A DNA stretch of 23,986 nucleotides from 20CM-2-65-7 sp035943355. GTDB lineage: Bacteria; Gemmatimonadota; Gemmatimonadetes; Gemmatimonadales; GWC2-71-9. The stretch is from NCBI GenBank assembly GCA_035943355.1, contig DASZCG010000349.1, forward strand, positions 1-23,986. The letters run 5' to 3'. Below are positions 1 through 7,353 of this stretch, one piece after another. The first letter of the stretch is position 1, and the number at the start of each line of letters is the position of its first letter. The notes beneath the pieces were generated by a model. The model was not told the DNA's origin and searched no databases. It worked only from the letters and a program-made list of their open reading frames with translations. Position numbers and translations under genes: made by a program.

Positions 1-489
1 TTTGGCGACGGAGGGTCCAGTAACGTCCAATCTCCAACCCATCGCTACGCAGCCGATGGTGACTATCAGGTGCGGCTCACCGTCACAACGTTCGATGGGC
101 GCAGCGCCTCGATTTCGCGGGTGCTCCAGGTGCGGACGCACGACGTCGCCATCACGAGGTTTACCGTGCCCAACGCCGCGAGCTCCGGACAGACGCGCAA
201 CATCAGCGTCGGGGTGACGAGCAATCGGTATCCCGAGACGGTTACCGTCCTCTTGTTCAAGAGCGTGCCCGGCTTTGGTGGCTACCAACAGATCGGCGCC
301 CTGGAGCAGTTTGTGGCGCTGCGCAGCGCGAACCGTACGACGAACTTTGATTTCAGCTACACCTTCACGTCCGACGACGCGGTGCTCGGTAAGGTGACGT
401 TCAGAGCTGTGGCCGTGATTCAGAGCGGCCGCGACGCGCTGCCGGCGGATAACGAAGCTATCGGTTCGCCGACGAAGGCGAGCCGGTAA
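1..489 (+). CDS. PKD/CARDB-type secreted protein, C-terminal fragment
   Basis: The gene runs in from the left edge; frame 1 is open from base 1 to the TAA at 487-489 (162 residues seen). The first residues, FGDGGSS...SPTHRYAADGDYQVRLTVT, match the second half of a PKD domain (FGDG, then H-x-Y and G-x-Y-x-V-x-L-x-V). About residues 46-162 look like a beta-sandwich of the CARDB/Ig-like type: a start like DVAITRFTVP, then GQTRNISVGV, and DALPADNEA near the end. Such modules are usually extracellular, in adhesins or secreted hydrolases, acting in binding or as spacers. No catalytic domain lies in the visible part, and the N-terminus and any signal peptide are outside the window. A strong palindrome 18 bases past the stop probably ends its transcript. 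The internal ATG at base 70 is not a likely start because the PKD motif precedes it. Confidence 0.75.
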   Translation, partial: FGDGGSSNVQSPTHRYAADGDYQVRLTVTTFDGRSASISRVLQVRTHDVAITRFTVPNAASSGQTRNISVGVTSNRYPETVTVLLFKSVPGFGGYQQIGALEQFVALRSANRTTNFDFSYTFTSDDAVLGKVTFRAVAVIQSGRDALPADNEAIGSPTKASR

Positions 490-507
490 GCCTGAAGGCA
501 TTGATGC

Positions 508-537
508 CGTAGGGGCGCAGCATGCTGCGCCCCTACG
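508..537. repeat. perfect 30-bp palindrome (REP-like / terminator-like hairpin)
   Basis: Bases 508-537 are a perfect inverted repeat with no spacer (arms of 15 nt, centre CATG). The inner arms are GTAGGGGCGCAG and CTGCGCCCCTAC. It lies between the stop of the PKD gene and the start of nadE and would fold into a very stable hairpin on either strand. No T-run follows, so it is not a textbook intrinsic terminator. GC-rich palindromes of this look often recur between genes as REP-type elements; whether it recurs in this genome cannot be seen here. Confidence 0.7.
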
Positions 538-543
538 TATCTT
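538..543 (+). promoter_or_regulatory. possible -10 element of nadE, near-leaderless
   Basis: TATCTT lies 7 nt before the nadE ATG, and no Shine-Dalgarno sequence is visible between them. The same arrangement (TATNTT, 7-9 nt, ATG) is seen before mutY, rnz and the SRPBCC gene. No good -35 hexamer is seen, and the -35 position would fall inside the palindrome, so this is a weak call. Confidence 0.3.
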
Positions 544-550
544 TCCCGGC

Positions 551-2350
551 ATGTCGCACATTCGCATCGCCCTGTCACAATTCAGGCCCACCAAAGGCGA
601 GTACGCCGACAACGTCGCCCGCATCGGCGCCGTCGTGCGCCAGGCCGCGCAGCTCGACCCCACACCCGATCTCGTGGTGTTCCCCGAAACGGCGACGTCG
701 GGCTACTTCGTGGAAGGCGGCGTGAAGGAGCTTGCCGTCACAGCCGGCTCGCTCGCTCGCGATCTCGCGGCCGGCTACACGGGCGCGCCGGTCGACGTCG
801 TCGTGGGCTTCTACGAGCGGTTCCAGAATCACATCTACAATTCCGCGCTGTACGTGACGCTCGGCAACAAGACGCCCGAGATCCGGCACGTCCATCGCAA
901 GGTGTTCCTGCCCACGTACGGCGTGTTCGACGAAGAGCGCTTCGTCGACCGCGGCCAGGACGGCGTGCGGTCGTTCGAGACGAGCTGGGGCGGCAACGCC
1001 GCGATCCTCATCTGCGAAGACGCCTGGCACTCGCTCGCGGCGACGGTCGCCGCGCTCGCGGGCGCGCAGCTGATCATCGTGCCGAGTGCGTCTCCGGCGC
1101 GAGGACTCGGTGAGGACGAGGACTGTGAAGGCGTGACGCTCCCCGCGTCGGTCGTGCGCTGGGAGCGGATCGTGCGCGGCATTGCGGAAGAGCACGGCGT
1201 GTTCGTCGCGCTCGCCAATCTCGTCGGGTTCGAAGGGGGCAAGGGATTCCCCGGCGCTTCCGCCGTGATCGATCCGACGGGGCGCGTGATCGCCCGCGGG
1301 CCGCTGTTCGAGGAAGCGCTGCTCACAGCGGACGTCGATCTCGACTCGCTGACGGCTGCGCGCTCGGATTCGCCGCTGCTCGCCGATTTACACAGTGCCT
1401 TGCCCGTACTGACGAAGGGGCTCGGGAAACGGGAGACGGGACATGCGACCGTCGCGTTCGACCCCGCCACAAATGGGTCTGCCGTTTCCCGTGTCCCGTC
1501 TCCCGTTTCCCGGGAACCCATCGTCGCACCGTCGCACACAGTCGAGGATCCGCTCGCGATCGATCCCGAGTTGACGCGCAAATGGCTGGTGAGTTTCCTG
1601 AAAGACGAAGTCGCGCGCCGGCGCGGATTCACGAAAGGGCTGGTCGGTCTATCCGGCGGCGTGGACTCCGCGCTCACCGCCTTCCTCGCGGCTGAGGCGC
1701 TCGGCAAGGAGAACGTCATCGCCGTGCGGATGCCGTATCGCACGTCGAGTCCCGAGAGTCTCGAGCACGCGCAGCTCGTCATCGACAAGCTCGGCATCCC
1801 CGCGCTCACGGTGGACATTTCCGACGCCGTCGATGGCCTGCTGAAGCAGGTCGGCAACCACGACCCGCACCGCCTGGGCAACATCATGGCGCGCGAGCGC
1901 ATGATCGTGCTGTTCGATCTTTCCGCCAAGCACACGGCCCTCCCGCTCGGCACCAGCAACAAGTCGGAGCGGCTGCTCGGCTACTTCACGTGGCACGGGG
2001 ACGACGCGCCGCCGGTCAATCCGCTCGGGGATCTGTTCAAGACGCAGGTCTGGGCTCTCGCGCGGCATGTCGGCGTGCCGGAGGAGATCGTCAGCAAGCC
2101 GGCGACGGCCGACCTCATCAAAGGACAGACCGATGAGGGCGACCTGGGCGTTTCGTACGTCAACGCCGACCGCATTCTCTATCACCTGATCCGGGGCGAG
2201 GAGCCGAAAGGGGCGGGCTTTACTAAGGAAGAGGTGGAGATCGTGCGGCAGCGGCTCGACTCGACGCACTGGAAGCGCCGCCTTCCCACGGTGGCCGTCC
2301 TGTCCCAAACTGCAATCGGCGAATTCTATCTGCGGCCGGTCGACTACTGA
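551..2350 (+). CDS. nadE: glutamine-dependent NAD(+) synthetase
   Basis: This is the last step of NAD synthesis in the cytoplasm: ATP-dependent amidation of nicotinic acid adenine dinucleotide, using ammonia released from glutamine. The 599-residue protein has the two-domain layout of the glutamine-using form. Residues ~1-280 are a nitrilase-type amidase with the Glu-Lys-Cys triad at about E46 (VVFPETATSGYF), K117 (HRKVFLP) and C155 (ILICEDAWH). Residues ~340-599 are the synthetase domain with the ATP pyrophosphatase loop SGGVDS at ~368-373 and GTSNKSE further on. Between the domains, residues ~291-321 are a low-complexity stretch encoded by an inverted pair of GGGARAC heptamer repeats (1423-1512); it looks inserted but keeps the frame. 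ATG 551 gives the family's normal N-terminus; no clear ribosome binding site is visible. The stop overlaps the next start by 1 nt. Confidence 0.97.
   Translation: MSHIRIALSQFRPTKGEYADNVARIGAVVRQAAQLDPTPDLVVFPETATSGYFVEGGVKELAVTAGSLARDLAAGYTGAPVDVVVGFYERFQNHIYNSALYVTLGNKTPEIRHVHRKVFLPTYGVFDEERFVDRGQDGVRSFETSWGGNAAILICEDAWHSLAATVAALAGAQLIIVPSASPARGLGEDEDCEGVTLPASVVRWERIVRGIAEEHGVFVALANLVGFEGGKGFPGASAVIDPTGRVIARGPLFEEALLTADVDLDSLTAARSDSPLLADLHSALPVLTKGLGKRETGHATVAFDPATNGSAVSRVPSPVSREPIVAPSHTVEDPLAIDPELTRKWLVSFLKDEVARRRGFTKGLVGLSGGVDSALTAFLAAEALGKENVIAVRMPYRTSSPESLEHAQLVIDKLGIPALTVDISDAVDGLLKQVGNHDPHRLGNIMARERMIVLFDLSAKHTALPLGTSNKSERLLGYFTWHGDDAPPVNPLGDLFKTQVWALARHVGVPEEIVSKPATADLIKGQTDEGDLGVSYVNADRILYHLIRGEEPKGAGFTKEEVEIVRQRLDSTHWKRRLPTVAVLSQTAIGEFYLRPVDY
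1423..1512. repeat. inverted pair of GGGARAC heptamer repeats inside nadE
   Basis: Left arm 1423-1445 and right arm 1490-1512 are 23-nt reverse complements with one mismatch, separated by 44 nt. Each arm consists of 7-nt units (GGGAAAC, GGGAGAC, GGGACAY). The repeat encodes the linker between the amidase and synthetase domains of NadE and keeps the reading frame. A similar heptamer array occurs inside mutY at 15257-15286. Confidence 0.8.
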
Positions 2351-2850
2351 TGCCCAAACCGTCCGGGCCAACCCGGCACCCGCGCGAGTCCGAAGCGATA
2401 CTGACCGAGCTCATGCTGCCCCAGCACGCCAACATCATGGGCAATGTGTTCGGCGGCTTCATCCTCGCGCTGGTGGACAAGGTGGCTGCGATTTCCGCCA
2501 TCCGCCACGCGCATCGCGAGTGCGTCACCGTGTCAGTCGACAAAGTCGACTTCCGCGAGCCGATCCATGTCGGCGAGCTGGTCACCGCGCTGGCGCGCGT
2601 CAACTTCGCGGGCAGGACTTCAATGGAAGTCGGCGTCAAGGTGCTGGCCGAGAACGTGCTGACGGGCGACAAGCGCCACACCAATTCGTGCTACGTCACC
2701 TACGTCGCGCTCGATGAGAACGGCAAGCCGACGGAGGTCCCGGGCGTCGTTCCGGAGACTCCCGACGAGAAGCGGCGCTATGAGCGGGCGAGCAAACGGC
2801 GGGCGAAACGGGTGATGGAACGCCGCTACGATCAAGGCAGGGGTGAGTAA
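2350..2850 (+). CDS. acyl-CoA thioesterase, hotdog fold
   Basis: This protein of 166 residues probably hydrolyses acyl-CoA to free fatty acid and CoA in the cytoplasm. The hotdog domain spans about residues 14-130: MLPQHANIMGNVFGGFILAL corresponds to the family's N-x-x-G-x-x-F-G-G segment with the long central helix, followed by VDKVAAISA carrying the acidic catalytic position. VSVDKVDFREPIHVGELV is the typical beta hairpin (V-D-x-V-x-F-x-x-P). The tail from ~140 is highly basic (KRRYERASKRRAKRVMERR) and probably disordered. This resembles the YciA/BACH acyl-CoA hydrolase group; chain-length preference cannot be told. Its start overlaps the nadE stop by 1 nt and its end overlaps the patatin gene by 8 nt, so all three are probably cotranscribed. 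A thioesterase beside a lipid acyl hydrolase fits fatty-acid turnover. Confidence 0.9.
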   Translation: MPKPSGPTRHPRESEAILTELMLPQHANIMGNVFGGFILALVDKVAAISAIRHAHRECVTVSVDKVDFREPIHVGELVTALARVNFAGRTSMEVGVKVLAENVLTGDKRHTNSCYVTYVALDENGKPTEVPGVVPETPDEKRRYERASKRRAKRVMERRYDQGRGE

Positions 2851-3718
2851 AGTCGTTCTGGTGCTGTCCGGCGGTGGGGCGAAGGCCATCGCCCACGCCG
2901 GAGCGTTTCGCGCCCTCGAGCAGGCCGAGCTCGTTCCCAGCCACATCATCGCGACGTCCATGGGCTCGGTCATCGGCGCGGCACTCGCCTCGGGGATGCC
3001 GTTCGATCAGGTGCGGCGCCGCGCCATGGGTCTGCGGCGCAAAGACATCGCGCCGTTCGATCCCAGAGTGCTCGTCACGGGCCTGTTTTCCCGCAGCCTG
3101 TTTCCCGCATCCGCGCTCCGGCGCGCCATCGCGCGCATCGTTCCCCGGACGCGATTCGAGTCCCTGCGCATTCCCCTGACCGTGACGGCCGCGGACCTCG
3201 ACAGCGGTGAGTTGCTGTTGCTGGGCGGACCGGAGCGCCGCGGCATCGCGTCGGACCGGCGGGGCAGGGACATCGAGCTGGGCGACGCGTTGTACGCGTC
3301 GTGCGCGCTGCCGCTCTATTTCCCGCCGCTCGAAGCGGACGGCAGGCGTCTTGCCGACGGCGGGTTGCGCGCCGTCTTGCCGATCGAGGCGGCCCGAGCG
3401 CTCGAGCCGGATGCGGACGTGATCGTCGCGATCGACGTCGGTCCGGGCTTCGACGAGCGCGCGCCGTCCACTGACGGCAAGCCGCAGGTCGCGCGCATCC
3501 CCAACGTCGTGCGGGTGCACGGCGAAGCGCTGCACGTCATGATGGCAGACCAGACCCAACGGGTGATCGCCAGCTGGCCGAAGGACGGGGGGGGGCCACG
3601 GGGGCCGCGATTGGTGTACGTCCGCGCGGTCGCGGAAGGGGAAGCGACGTTTGCCGTCGACAGGGTGCAGGAGTACGTCGAGATGGGTTATCAGGCGACC
3701 AAAAAGGCATTAGGATAG
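2843..3718 (+). CDS. patatin-like phospholipase (RssA-type)
   Basis: This is a predicted serine acyl hydrolase of the patatin family (291 residues), likely acting on lipids at the cytoplasmic side. The oxyanion-hole loop SGGGAKAIAHAG is at residues 9-20, the nucleophile S39 lies in ATSMGS, and the catalytic Asp D172 is in ADGGLRAVLP. The nucleophile elbow is A-x-S-x-G rather than the usual G-x-S-x-G. There is no signal peptide. The GTG start at 2843 overlaps the thioesterase gene by 8 nt and places the SGGG loop right at the N-terminus, as is usual in the family. Nine consecutive G bases at 3587-3595 sit in the coding region (residues DGGGP) and could be a slippage site, although the frame is intact here. 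Substrate is unknown. Confidence 0.9.
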   Translation: MSKVVLVLSGGGAKAIAHAGAFRALEQAELVPSHIIATSMGSVIGAALASGMPFDQVRRRAMGLRRKDIAPFDPRVLVTGLFSRSLFPASALRRAIARIVPRTRFESLRIPLTVTAADLDSGELLLLGGPERRGIASDRRGRDIELGDALYASCALPLYFPPLEADGRRLADGGLRAVLPIEAARALEPDADVIVAIDVGPGFDERAPSTDGKPQVARIPNVVRVHGEALHVMMADQTQRVIASWPKDGGGPRGPRLVYVRAVAEGEATFAVDRVQEYVEMGYQATKKALG

Positions 3719-3723
3719 ACGAC

Positions 3724-4128
3724 GTGCGCGCATCTGAGGTCATGATTGCCGACCCCGTGGTGGCCGCTGCGGGTGCCACCTCGTCGGAAGTGGCTGCCTT
3801 GATGCGAGTGAAAAACATCTCCGTCGTTCCCGTCGTTGATAATCCGAAAGATCGTCGCTACATGGGCACGATCTCAGATCGAGATATCGTCGCGCGCTGC
3901 CTGGGTGCGGGGCATGATCCGAGTGACTGCTCCGCAGCTGATCACGCTCGGACGGACACGCCTGTTGTGAAACCGGAAACGGAGCTGAGGGGATACAAGA
4001 TCGCGAAGCAACTGGATCCAACCGATCATCATGTGCGGTCAACGATCGTGGTTCTCAACGGTGAGAAGAAGGTCGTGGGGTTTATTCCACATCCTGAAGA
4101 GATCGACGGTATCCAAATCGAGGGGTAG
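3724..4128 (+). CDS. CBS domain protein
   Basis: This small cytoplasmic protein (134 residues) is made of a CBS pair, a module that often binds adenine nucleotides and senses energy state. CBS1 is clear: MRASEVMIADPVVAAAGATS...ALMRVKNISVVPVVD...YMGTISDRDIVAR (residues ~1-58). The second repeat (~75-130: TDTPVVKPETEL...STIVVLNGEKKVVGFIPHPEEIDG) is divergent: the normal D-R-D-I/L-x near its end is replaced by HPEEIDG, so one nucleotide site may be lost. No partner domain is fused. The GTG start 5 nt after the patatin stop gives a typical family N-terminus. TAGGAT lies 7 nt before the start, so a separate weak promoter is possible, though cotranscription with the upstream gene is simpler. Confidence 0.85.
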   Translation: MRASEVMIADPVVAAAGATSSEVAALMRVKNISVVPVVDNPKDRRYMGTISDRDIVARCLGAGHDPSDCSAADHARTDTPVVKPETELRGYKIAKQLDPTDHHVRSTIVVLNGEKKVVGFIPHPEEIDGIQIEG

Positions 4129-4144
4129 TGCGGTCTCATAACTC

Positions 4145-4558
4145 ATGGCGCACAAGTCTTTCACTCTGGCCGAAGCCAACCGCACTCTTCCCCTGGTGAA
4201 GCGTGTGGTTCAGGACATCTTGACGGTCTATCCGCAGTGGAAGGATCTCGTCGCCCAGTATGAGCTGATCGCCGCTCAGGCCCGTCCCGATTGGGGCGAA
4301 TCGAAGGAGCAGGTCGATCTCAAGGCCCAAATCGACGCTGTCGCCGGCAGAATCAACAGCTGCCTCGGCGAGCTGGAGCTGGTGGGCTGTGAATTCAAGG
4401 GATTCGACGAAGGATTGGTCGACTTCCACGGGCGCCTCGACGAGCGCGAAATCCTCTGGTGCTGGAAGTTCGGCGAAGATCGTATCACGCATTGGCATGA
4501 GATCGATGCCGGATTCGCAGGGCGCCAGCCCCTGCCGGAGGTCATGAGCGGCACATGA
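4145..4558 (+). CDS. DUF2203 family protein
   Basis: This protein of 137 residues matches what I know of the DUF2203 family: the N-terminal FTLAEANRTLPLVKRVVQDI helix, a helical middle with an acidic stretch, then GCEFKGFDEGLVDFHGRLDEREILWCWKFGED and a final HWHEIDAGFAGRQPL. The family has no established function. The conserved W-C-W-K and H-W-H-E residues could suggest ligand or metal binding, which is speculation. There is no signal peptide or membrane segment. It starts 16 nt after the CBS gene and overlaps the following membrane-protein gene by 4 nt (ATGA), so those two are translationally coupled. Confidence 0.85.
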   Translation: MAHKSFTLAEANRTLPLVKRVVQDILTVYPQWKDLVAQYELIAAQARPDWGESKEQVDLKAQIDAVAGRINSCLGELELVGCEFKGFDEGLVDFHGRLDEREILWCWKFGEDRITHWHEIDAGFAGRQPLPEVMSGT

Positions 4559-5010
4559 AAGGGTTCTGGCTATTCATCCACGTGATCGGCTTCGTCGCCT
4601 GGATTGGCGGTGGGTTGGCCGTTATGTTGAGCGGCATCACGGCGAAGTCCTTCTCGCCCGATCAGCGACTCGCCGTCTATCGCATGATGGCTGTCGTGAC
4701 TCGCAGTCTCATCGGGCCGGGCGCCGTGCTCGTGGTGCTGAGCGGTCTGATCCTGTCCGTGCCCTATTTCCACGTCGCGACGGTGCCGAGCTGGCTCATG
4801 GCAATGCAGGTGTTCGGTATCTTCGGCGCTATGGTGGCGATCGGGATCGTGATGCCGACAGCGGCGCGGCTGGGCCGGCTCGATGTGGATCCCCGTGGGG
4901 AGCTTCCCGAAAGCTTCGCCGGATTAAGAAGGAAGCAGGCAATCTTCGCGACCCTCGCCGGAATCCTCGCCCTCGCCGCGCTGCTCGCTGGCACAGTTTT
5001 TCGGGCATAG
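4555..5010 (+). CDS. four-helix integral membrane protein (CopD/DUF2269-like)
   Basis: A membrane protein of 151 residues with four likely transmembrane helices at about 5-26, 53-70, 80-101 and 129-148. The start, FWLFIHVIGFVAWIGGGLA, carries the H-x-x-G-x-x-x-W-x-G-G pattern typical of small CopD- or DUF2269-like membrane proteins, where the His may touch heme or metal. The loop after helix 3 is charged (RLGRLDVDPRGELPES). The function is not known. The 4-nt overlap with the DUF2203 gene indicates coupled translation. It is the last gene before a 113-nt gap that precedes the lipid-type operon. Confidence 0.75.
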   Translation: MKGFWLFIHVIGFVAWIGGGLAVMLSGITAKSFSPDQRLAVYRMMAVVTRSLIGPGAVLVVLSGLILSVPYFHVATVPSWLMAMQVFGIFGAMVAIGIVMPTAARLGRLDVDPRGELPESFAGLRRKQAIFATLAGILALAALLAGTVFRA

Positions 5011-5123
5011 CGACTGACGTTTTGACAGTGACCATCCCCGCCGTCTCAGGGTCGTTGTCGGGGGCAACTAACCCTTCCATAGAGCGTCCTTCCTATTCCT
5101 ATTACCCGGGGTGGCGAGCACGA

Positions 5124-5801
5124 GTGCGCGGCCTGGTACTCTTCGACTTCGGCGGAACACTGGACGCGGATGGCGCCCGCTGGAGCGTTCGTTTTCATGC
5201 CGCCTATCGCGCGGCGGGCGGCCGCCAATCATTCGTGGCGTTCGAGAAAGTGTTCCGCGAATCGGATCGCGCGCTCGGACGCTTCTCCGGGATCGAGAAA
5301 CTGGGATTTCGCGCCATGATTGATGCGCAGGCGGCACTGCTCCTCGCCCGGCTTCCAGACGGCGCGACGCTTTCCCAGCAGAACATCGCCGACCAGTTCC
5401 ACTCCACCACCTGCGCCGTCGTGCGCCGCAACGCTGCGCTGCTCGAACGGCTGCAGCCGTCCTATCACCTGGGTGTCGTCTCCAACTTTACCGGCAATCT
5501 CGAGCTCTGCCTGCAAGAGCTGGGATTGATGAAGTACTTCAGCGTCGTCGCCGACTCGGGACGCGTCGGCGTCAACAAGCCCGATTCGCGTCTGTTCCAG
5601 CATGCGCTCACGTGGCCGGGACTCGTCGCCACGCCGGCTTGGATGGTCGGCGACAACTTCGACGCCGACATCCGCCCGGCGGCCGCGCTCGGCTTGTCCA
5701 CGGCGTGGCTCGCGCCCGACACCGACAAGTCTCCAGAAGCGGGACTGCCCACGGTGCGTCTGAAGACGCTGTCCGATCTCGCCGCGGTGCTCGACTCATG
5801 A
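5124..5801 (+). CDS. HAD-superfamily hydrolase
   Basis: Predicted cytoplasmic phosphatase-like protein, 225 residues from GTG 5124. The start is chosen because motif I (LVLFDFGGTLD) follows directly; a TTG at 5022 in the same frame would add 34 residues unlike the family. Motif II is VVSNFTG, motif III is the Lys in GVNKPDSRLF, and motif IV is VGDNFDADI. In motif I the second Asp of D-x-D-x-T is Gly (D-F-G-G-T). This variant is common in some HAD groups, but it removes the usual general acid, so activity may not be that of a standard phosphatase. The helical cap lies at ~20-100. It is the first gene of the 12-gene run and overlaps the nucleotidyltransferase by 4 nt. The 113-nt gap before it holds a TTGACA (5022-5027) but no convincing -10 at the right spacing. 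Confidence 0.85.
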   Translation: MRGLVLFDFGGTLDADGARWSVRFHAAYRAAGGRQSFVAFEKVFRESDRALGRFSGIEKLGFRAMIDAQAALLLARLPDGATLSQQNIADQFHSTTCAVVRRNAALLERLQPSYHLGVVSNFTGNLELCLQELGLMKYFSVVADSGRVGVNKPDSRLFQHALTWPGLVATPAWMVGDNFDADIRPAAALGLSTAWLAPDTDKSPEAGLPTVRLKTLSDLAAVLDS

Positions 5802-6514
5802 TGCAGGGACTGATCCTCGCGGGGGGACGCGGCTCTCGTCTCGCGGCCGAGGGCGTGGACACACCGAAGGCCCTGGTCAAGGTCGCCGGCCGGCCACAGA
5901 TCTTGCACCTGGTCGAGACGTTCGGTGCACTTGGCTGCGAGACCGTCACCTGCATGGTGCGCGATGGTATTCCCACAGAGTGGTCCGCGCGGGCCGGCCC
6001 GAACGTGATCGTAAGGTCTTGCCACACGCCTTCATCGCTCCACACGCTGGTCGCGGGTCTCACCGTCGTGCCTGCGGGACCGGTGTTCTGTTCGATGGTC
6101 GACACGGTAATGCCGGAGGCCGATTGGCAGCGACTGTACCAAGCTGTGACGCGGCGTCTTGCGACGGGGTCACTAGCGGTGCTCGCTGTGACACCCTTTG
6201 TCGACGACGAATTGCCCGTCTACGTGACCCGGGACGCGGCCGGGTTCGCGACTGACATCGCGGACCGCGCTCCCGCCGCTTCCCTTGGGGCGCCGGTGGT
6301 CAGCGGTGGCGTGTACGGCTTTAGTCCGGTCGCGCGGCGCCTCGCCGGCCTGGCTGTCGCCTCACTCCATCGGATGCGTGCCTTCCTCAAACTCCTCGTC
6401 GAGCTGAAGGTGCCTGTCGCGACTGTCGAAGTGCCGCGCATCATCGACCTCGACCACAAGCGTGATCTGGATGCCGCCGAGTCGTGGCTTGCAGCGGCGA
6501 AAGCAGCCCTGTGA
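5798..6514 (+). CDS. NTP transferase family nucleotidyltransferase
   Basis: This 238-residue enzyme probably joins a nucleotide to a phosphorylated alcohol or sugar, releasing pyrophosphate. The Rossmann-like core begins with GLILAGGRGSRLAAEG (residues 4-19), the nucleotide-binding G-G-x-G-x-R loop, followed by TPKALVKVAGRP with the catalytic Lys near K24. FCSMVDTVMPEADW fits the metal-binding Asp region. The C-terminal half is short, without the left-handed beta-helix of glucose-1-phosphate enzymes. With two CDP-alcohol phosphatidyltransferases in the same operon, a CTP-using role (making a CDP-alcohol, as inositol-1-phosphate cytidylyltransferases do) is attractive but inferred. The ATG at 5798 overlaps the HAD stop (ATGA); a second ATG follows directly. 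Its stop overlaps the ATP-grasp GTG by 4 nt. Confidence 0.85.
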   Translation: MMQGLILAGGRGSRLAAEGVDTPKALVKVAGRPQILHLVETFGALGCETVTCMVRDGIPTEWSARAGPNVIVRSCHTPSSLHTLVAGLTVVPAGPVFCSMVDTVMPEADWQRLYQAVTRRLATGSLAVLAVTPFVDDELPVYVTRDAAGFATDIADRAPAASLGAPVVSGGVYGFSPVARRLAGLAVASLHRMRAFLKLLVELKVPVATVEVPRIIDLDHKRDLDAAESWLAAAKAAL

Positions 6515-7353
6515 AGCGGCTCGTCGCGTTGTACCGCAATCCCACGTATTCGCCGGCGGCGCACCGCTGCAACGACACGGCGATTCTCGACGACACCGTC
6601 GCCATGCTCGAGCGGCGCGGGTGGTCGGTAACGCGTGCCGACGAAGCCGATGTGGCGGCCGGCCGCCTGCCGGCCGCAGAGCTGTACGTGAACATGTGCC
6701 AGGGCCCCGTGGCCTCGGAGCGCCTGATCGATCTCGTGCCCGCGGAGGCGCTCGCGGTCAATCCGCCGCAGAGTGTCCTCAACTGTCACCGGCATCGTCT
6801 GGTGTCGCGGATGGCGGCCGCTGGACTGCCGTTCCCGCGCACGCTCATCGTGCCCACGGCGGATCCCGAGTCGCTCATTCCGCTCGTGCATCAGCTCAAC
6901 GGCGACGGGCGGCCCGTCTGGGTCAAGCGCGGTGACGTGCACGCCGAGACCAGCGCCGATGTGGTGGCGGCGAAGGAAGCCGGCGTGACCGATGCCATCG
7001 CGGCATTCGCGCGCCGCGGAGTTTCCCGCGTGGCGCTGCAGGCGCACGTCGCAGGTCCGATCGTGAAGTTCTACGCCGTCGCCGACGGCCGTTTCTTCTC
7101 CTGGTATCCCGCCGATGGGCCGCGCGACGCGAGGCTCGACATCGTGGAAGACCGCTTCAGGGCCGTGGTGTTTGCGGCGGCGCGGGCGGTCGGCCTGGAG
7201 GTGTTCGGCGGCGATGTGGCATTCCCAGAGCCCGATGAACCGGTGCTGATCGACCTCAACGACTGGCCCAGCTTCGCGCCGGTGCGCATCGCGGCGGCCA
7301 CCGCCATTTCCGCGTACATCGACGAGAAAGCCGCAACCCGAAAGACTGCATGA
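6511..7353 (+). CDS. ATP-grasp enzyme (ITPK/RimK-like)
   Basis: A 280-residue protein with an ATP-grasp outline. The N-terminal lobe (~1-90) ends in VNPPQSVLNCHRHRLVSRMA, the central part has VWVKRGDVHAETSADVV with a likely ATP-contacting Lys, then VALQAHVAGPIVKFYAV, and the C-terminal lobe has the metal-binding D-x-N in VLIDLNDWPSFAPVR. That last motif looks like inositol-polyphosphate kinases (ITPK) and RimK-type ligases. The enzyme therefore either phosphorylates a polyol or forms an amide between a carboxylate and an amine; the sequence does not decide. GTG 6511 gives a 4-nt overlap with the upstream gene, and an ATG 27 nt earlier is less likely. It lies directly before the aminotransferase, whose amine product could be its substrate. 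Confidence 0.75.
   Translation: MKRLVALYRNPTYSPAAHRCNDTAILDDTVAMLERRGWSVTRADEADVAAGRLPAAELYVNMCQGPVASERLIDLVPAEALAVNPPQSVLNCHRHRLVSRMAAAGLPFPRTLIVPTADPESLIPLVHQLNGDGRPVWVKRGDVHAETSADVVAAKEAGVTDAIAAFARRGVSRVALQAHVAGPIVKFYAVADGRFFSWYPADGPRDARLDIVEDRFRAVVFAAARAVGLEVFGGDVAFPEPDEPVLIDLNDWPSFAPVRIAAATAISAYIDEKAATRKTA

Noticed and set aside
835..1962. Long minus-strand open frame opposite nadE
   Set aside because: The translation is Ser/Arg/Pro-rich with no family resemblance; it is a shadow caused by high GC content.
5022..5123. Extended N-terminus of the HAD protein from TTG 5022, and the TTGACA there as a -35
   Set aside because: The added residues are unlike HAD proteins. No suitable -10 lies about 17 nt after TTGACA.
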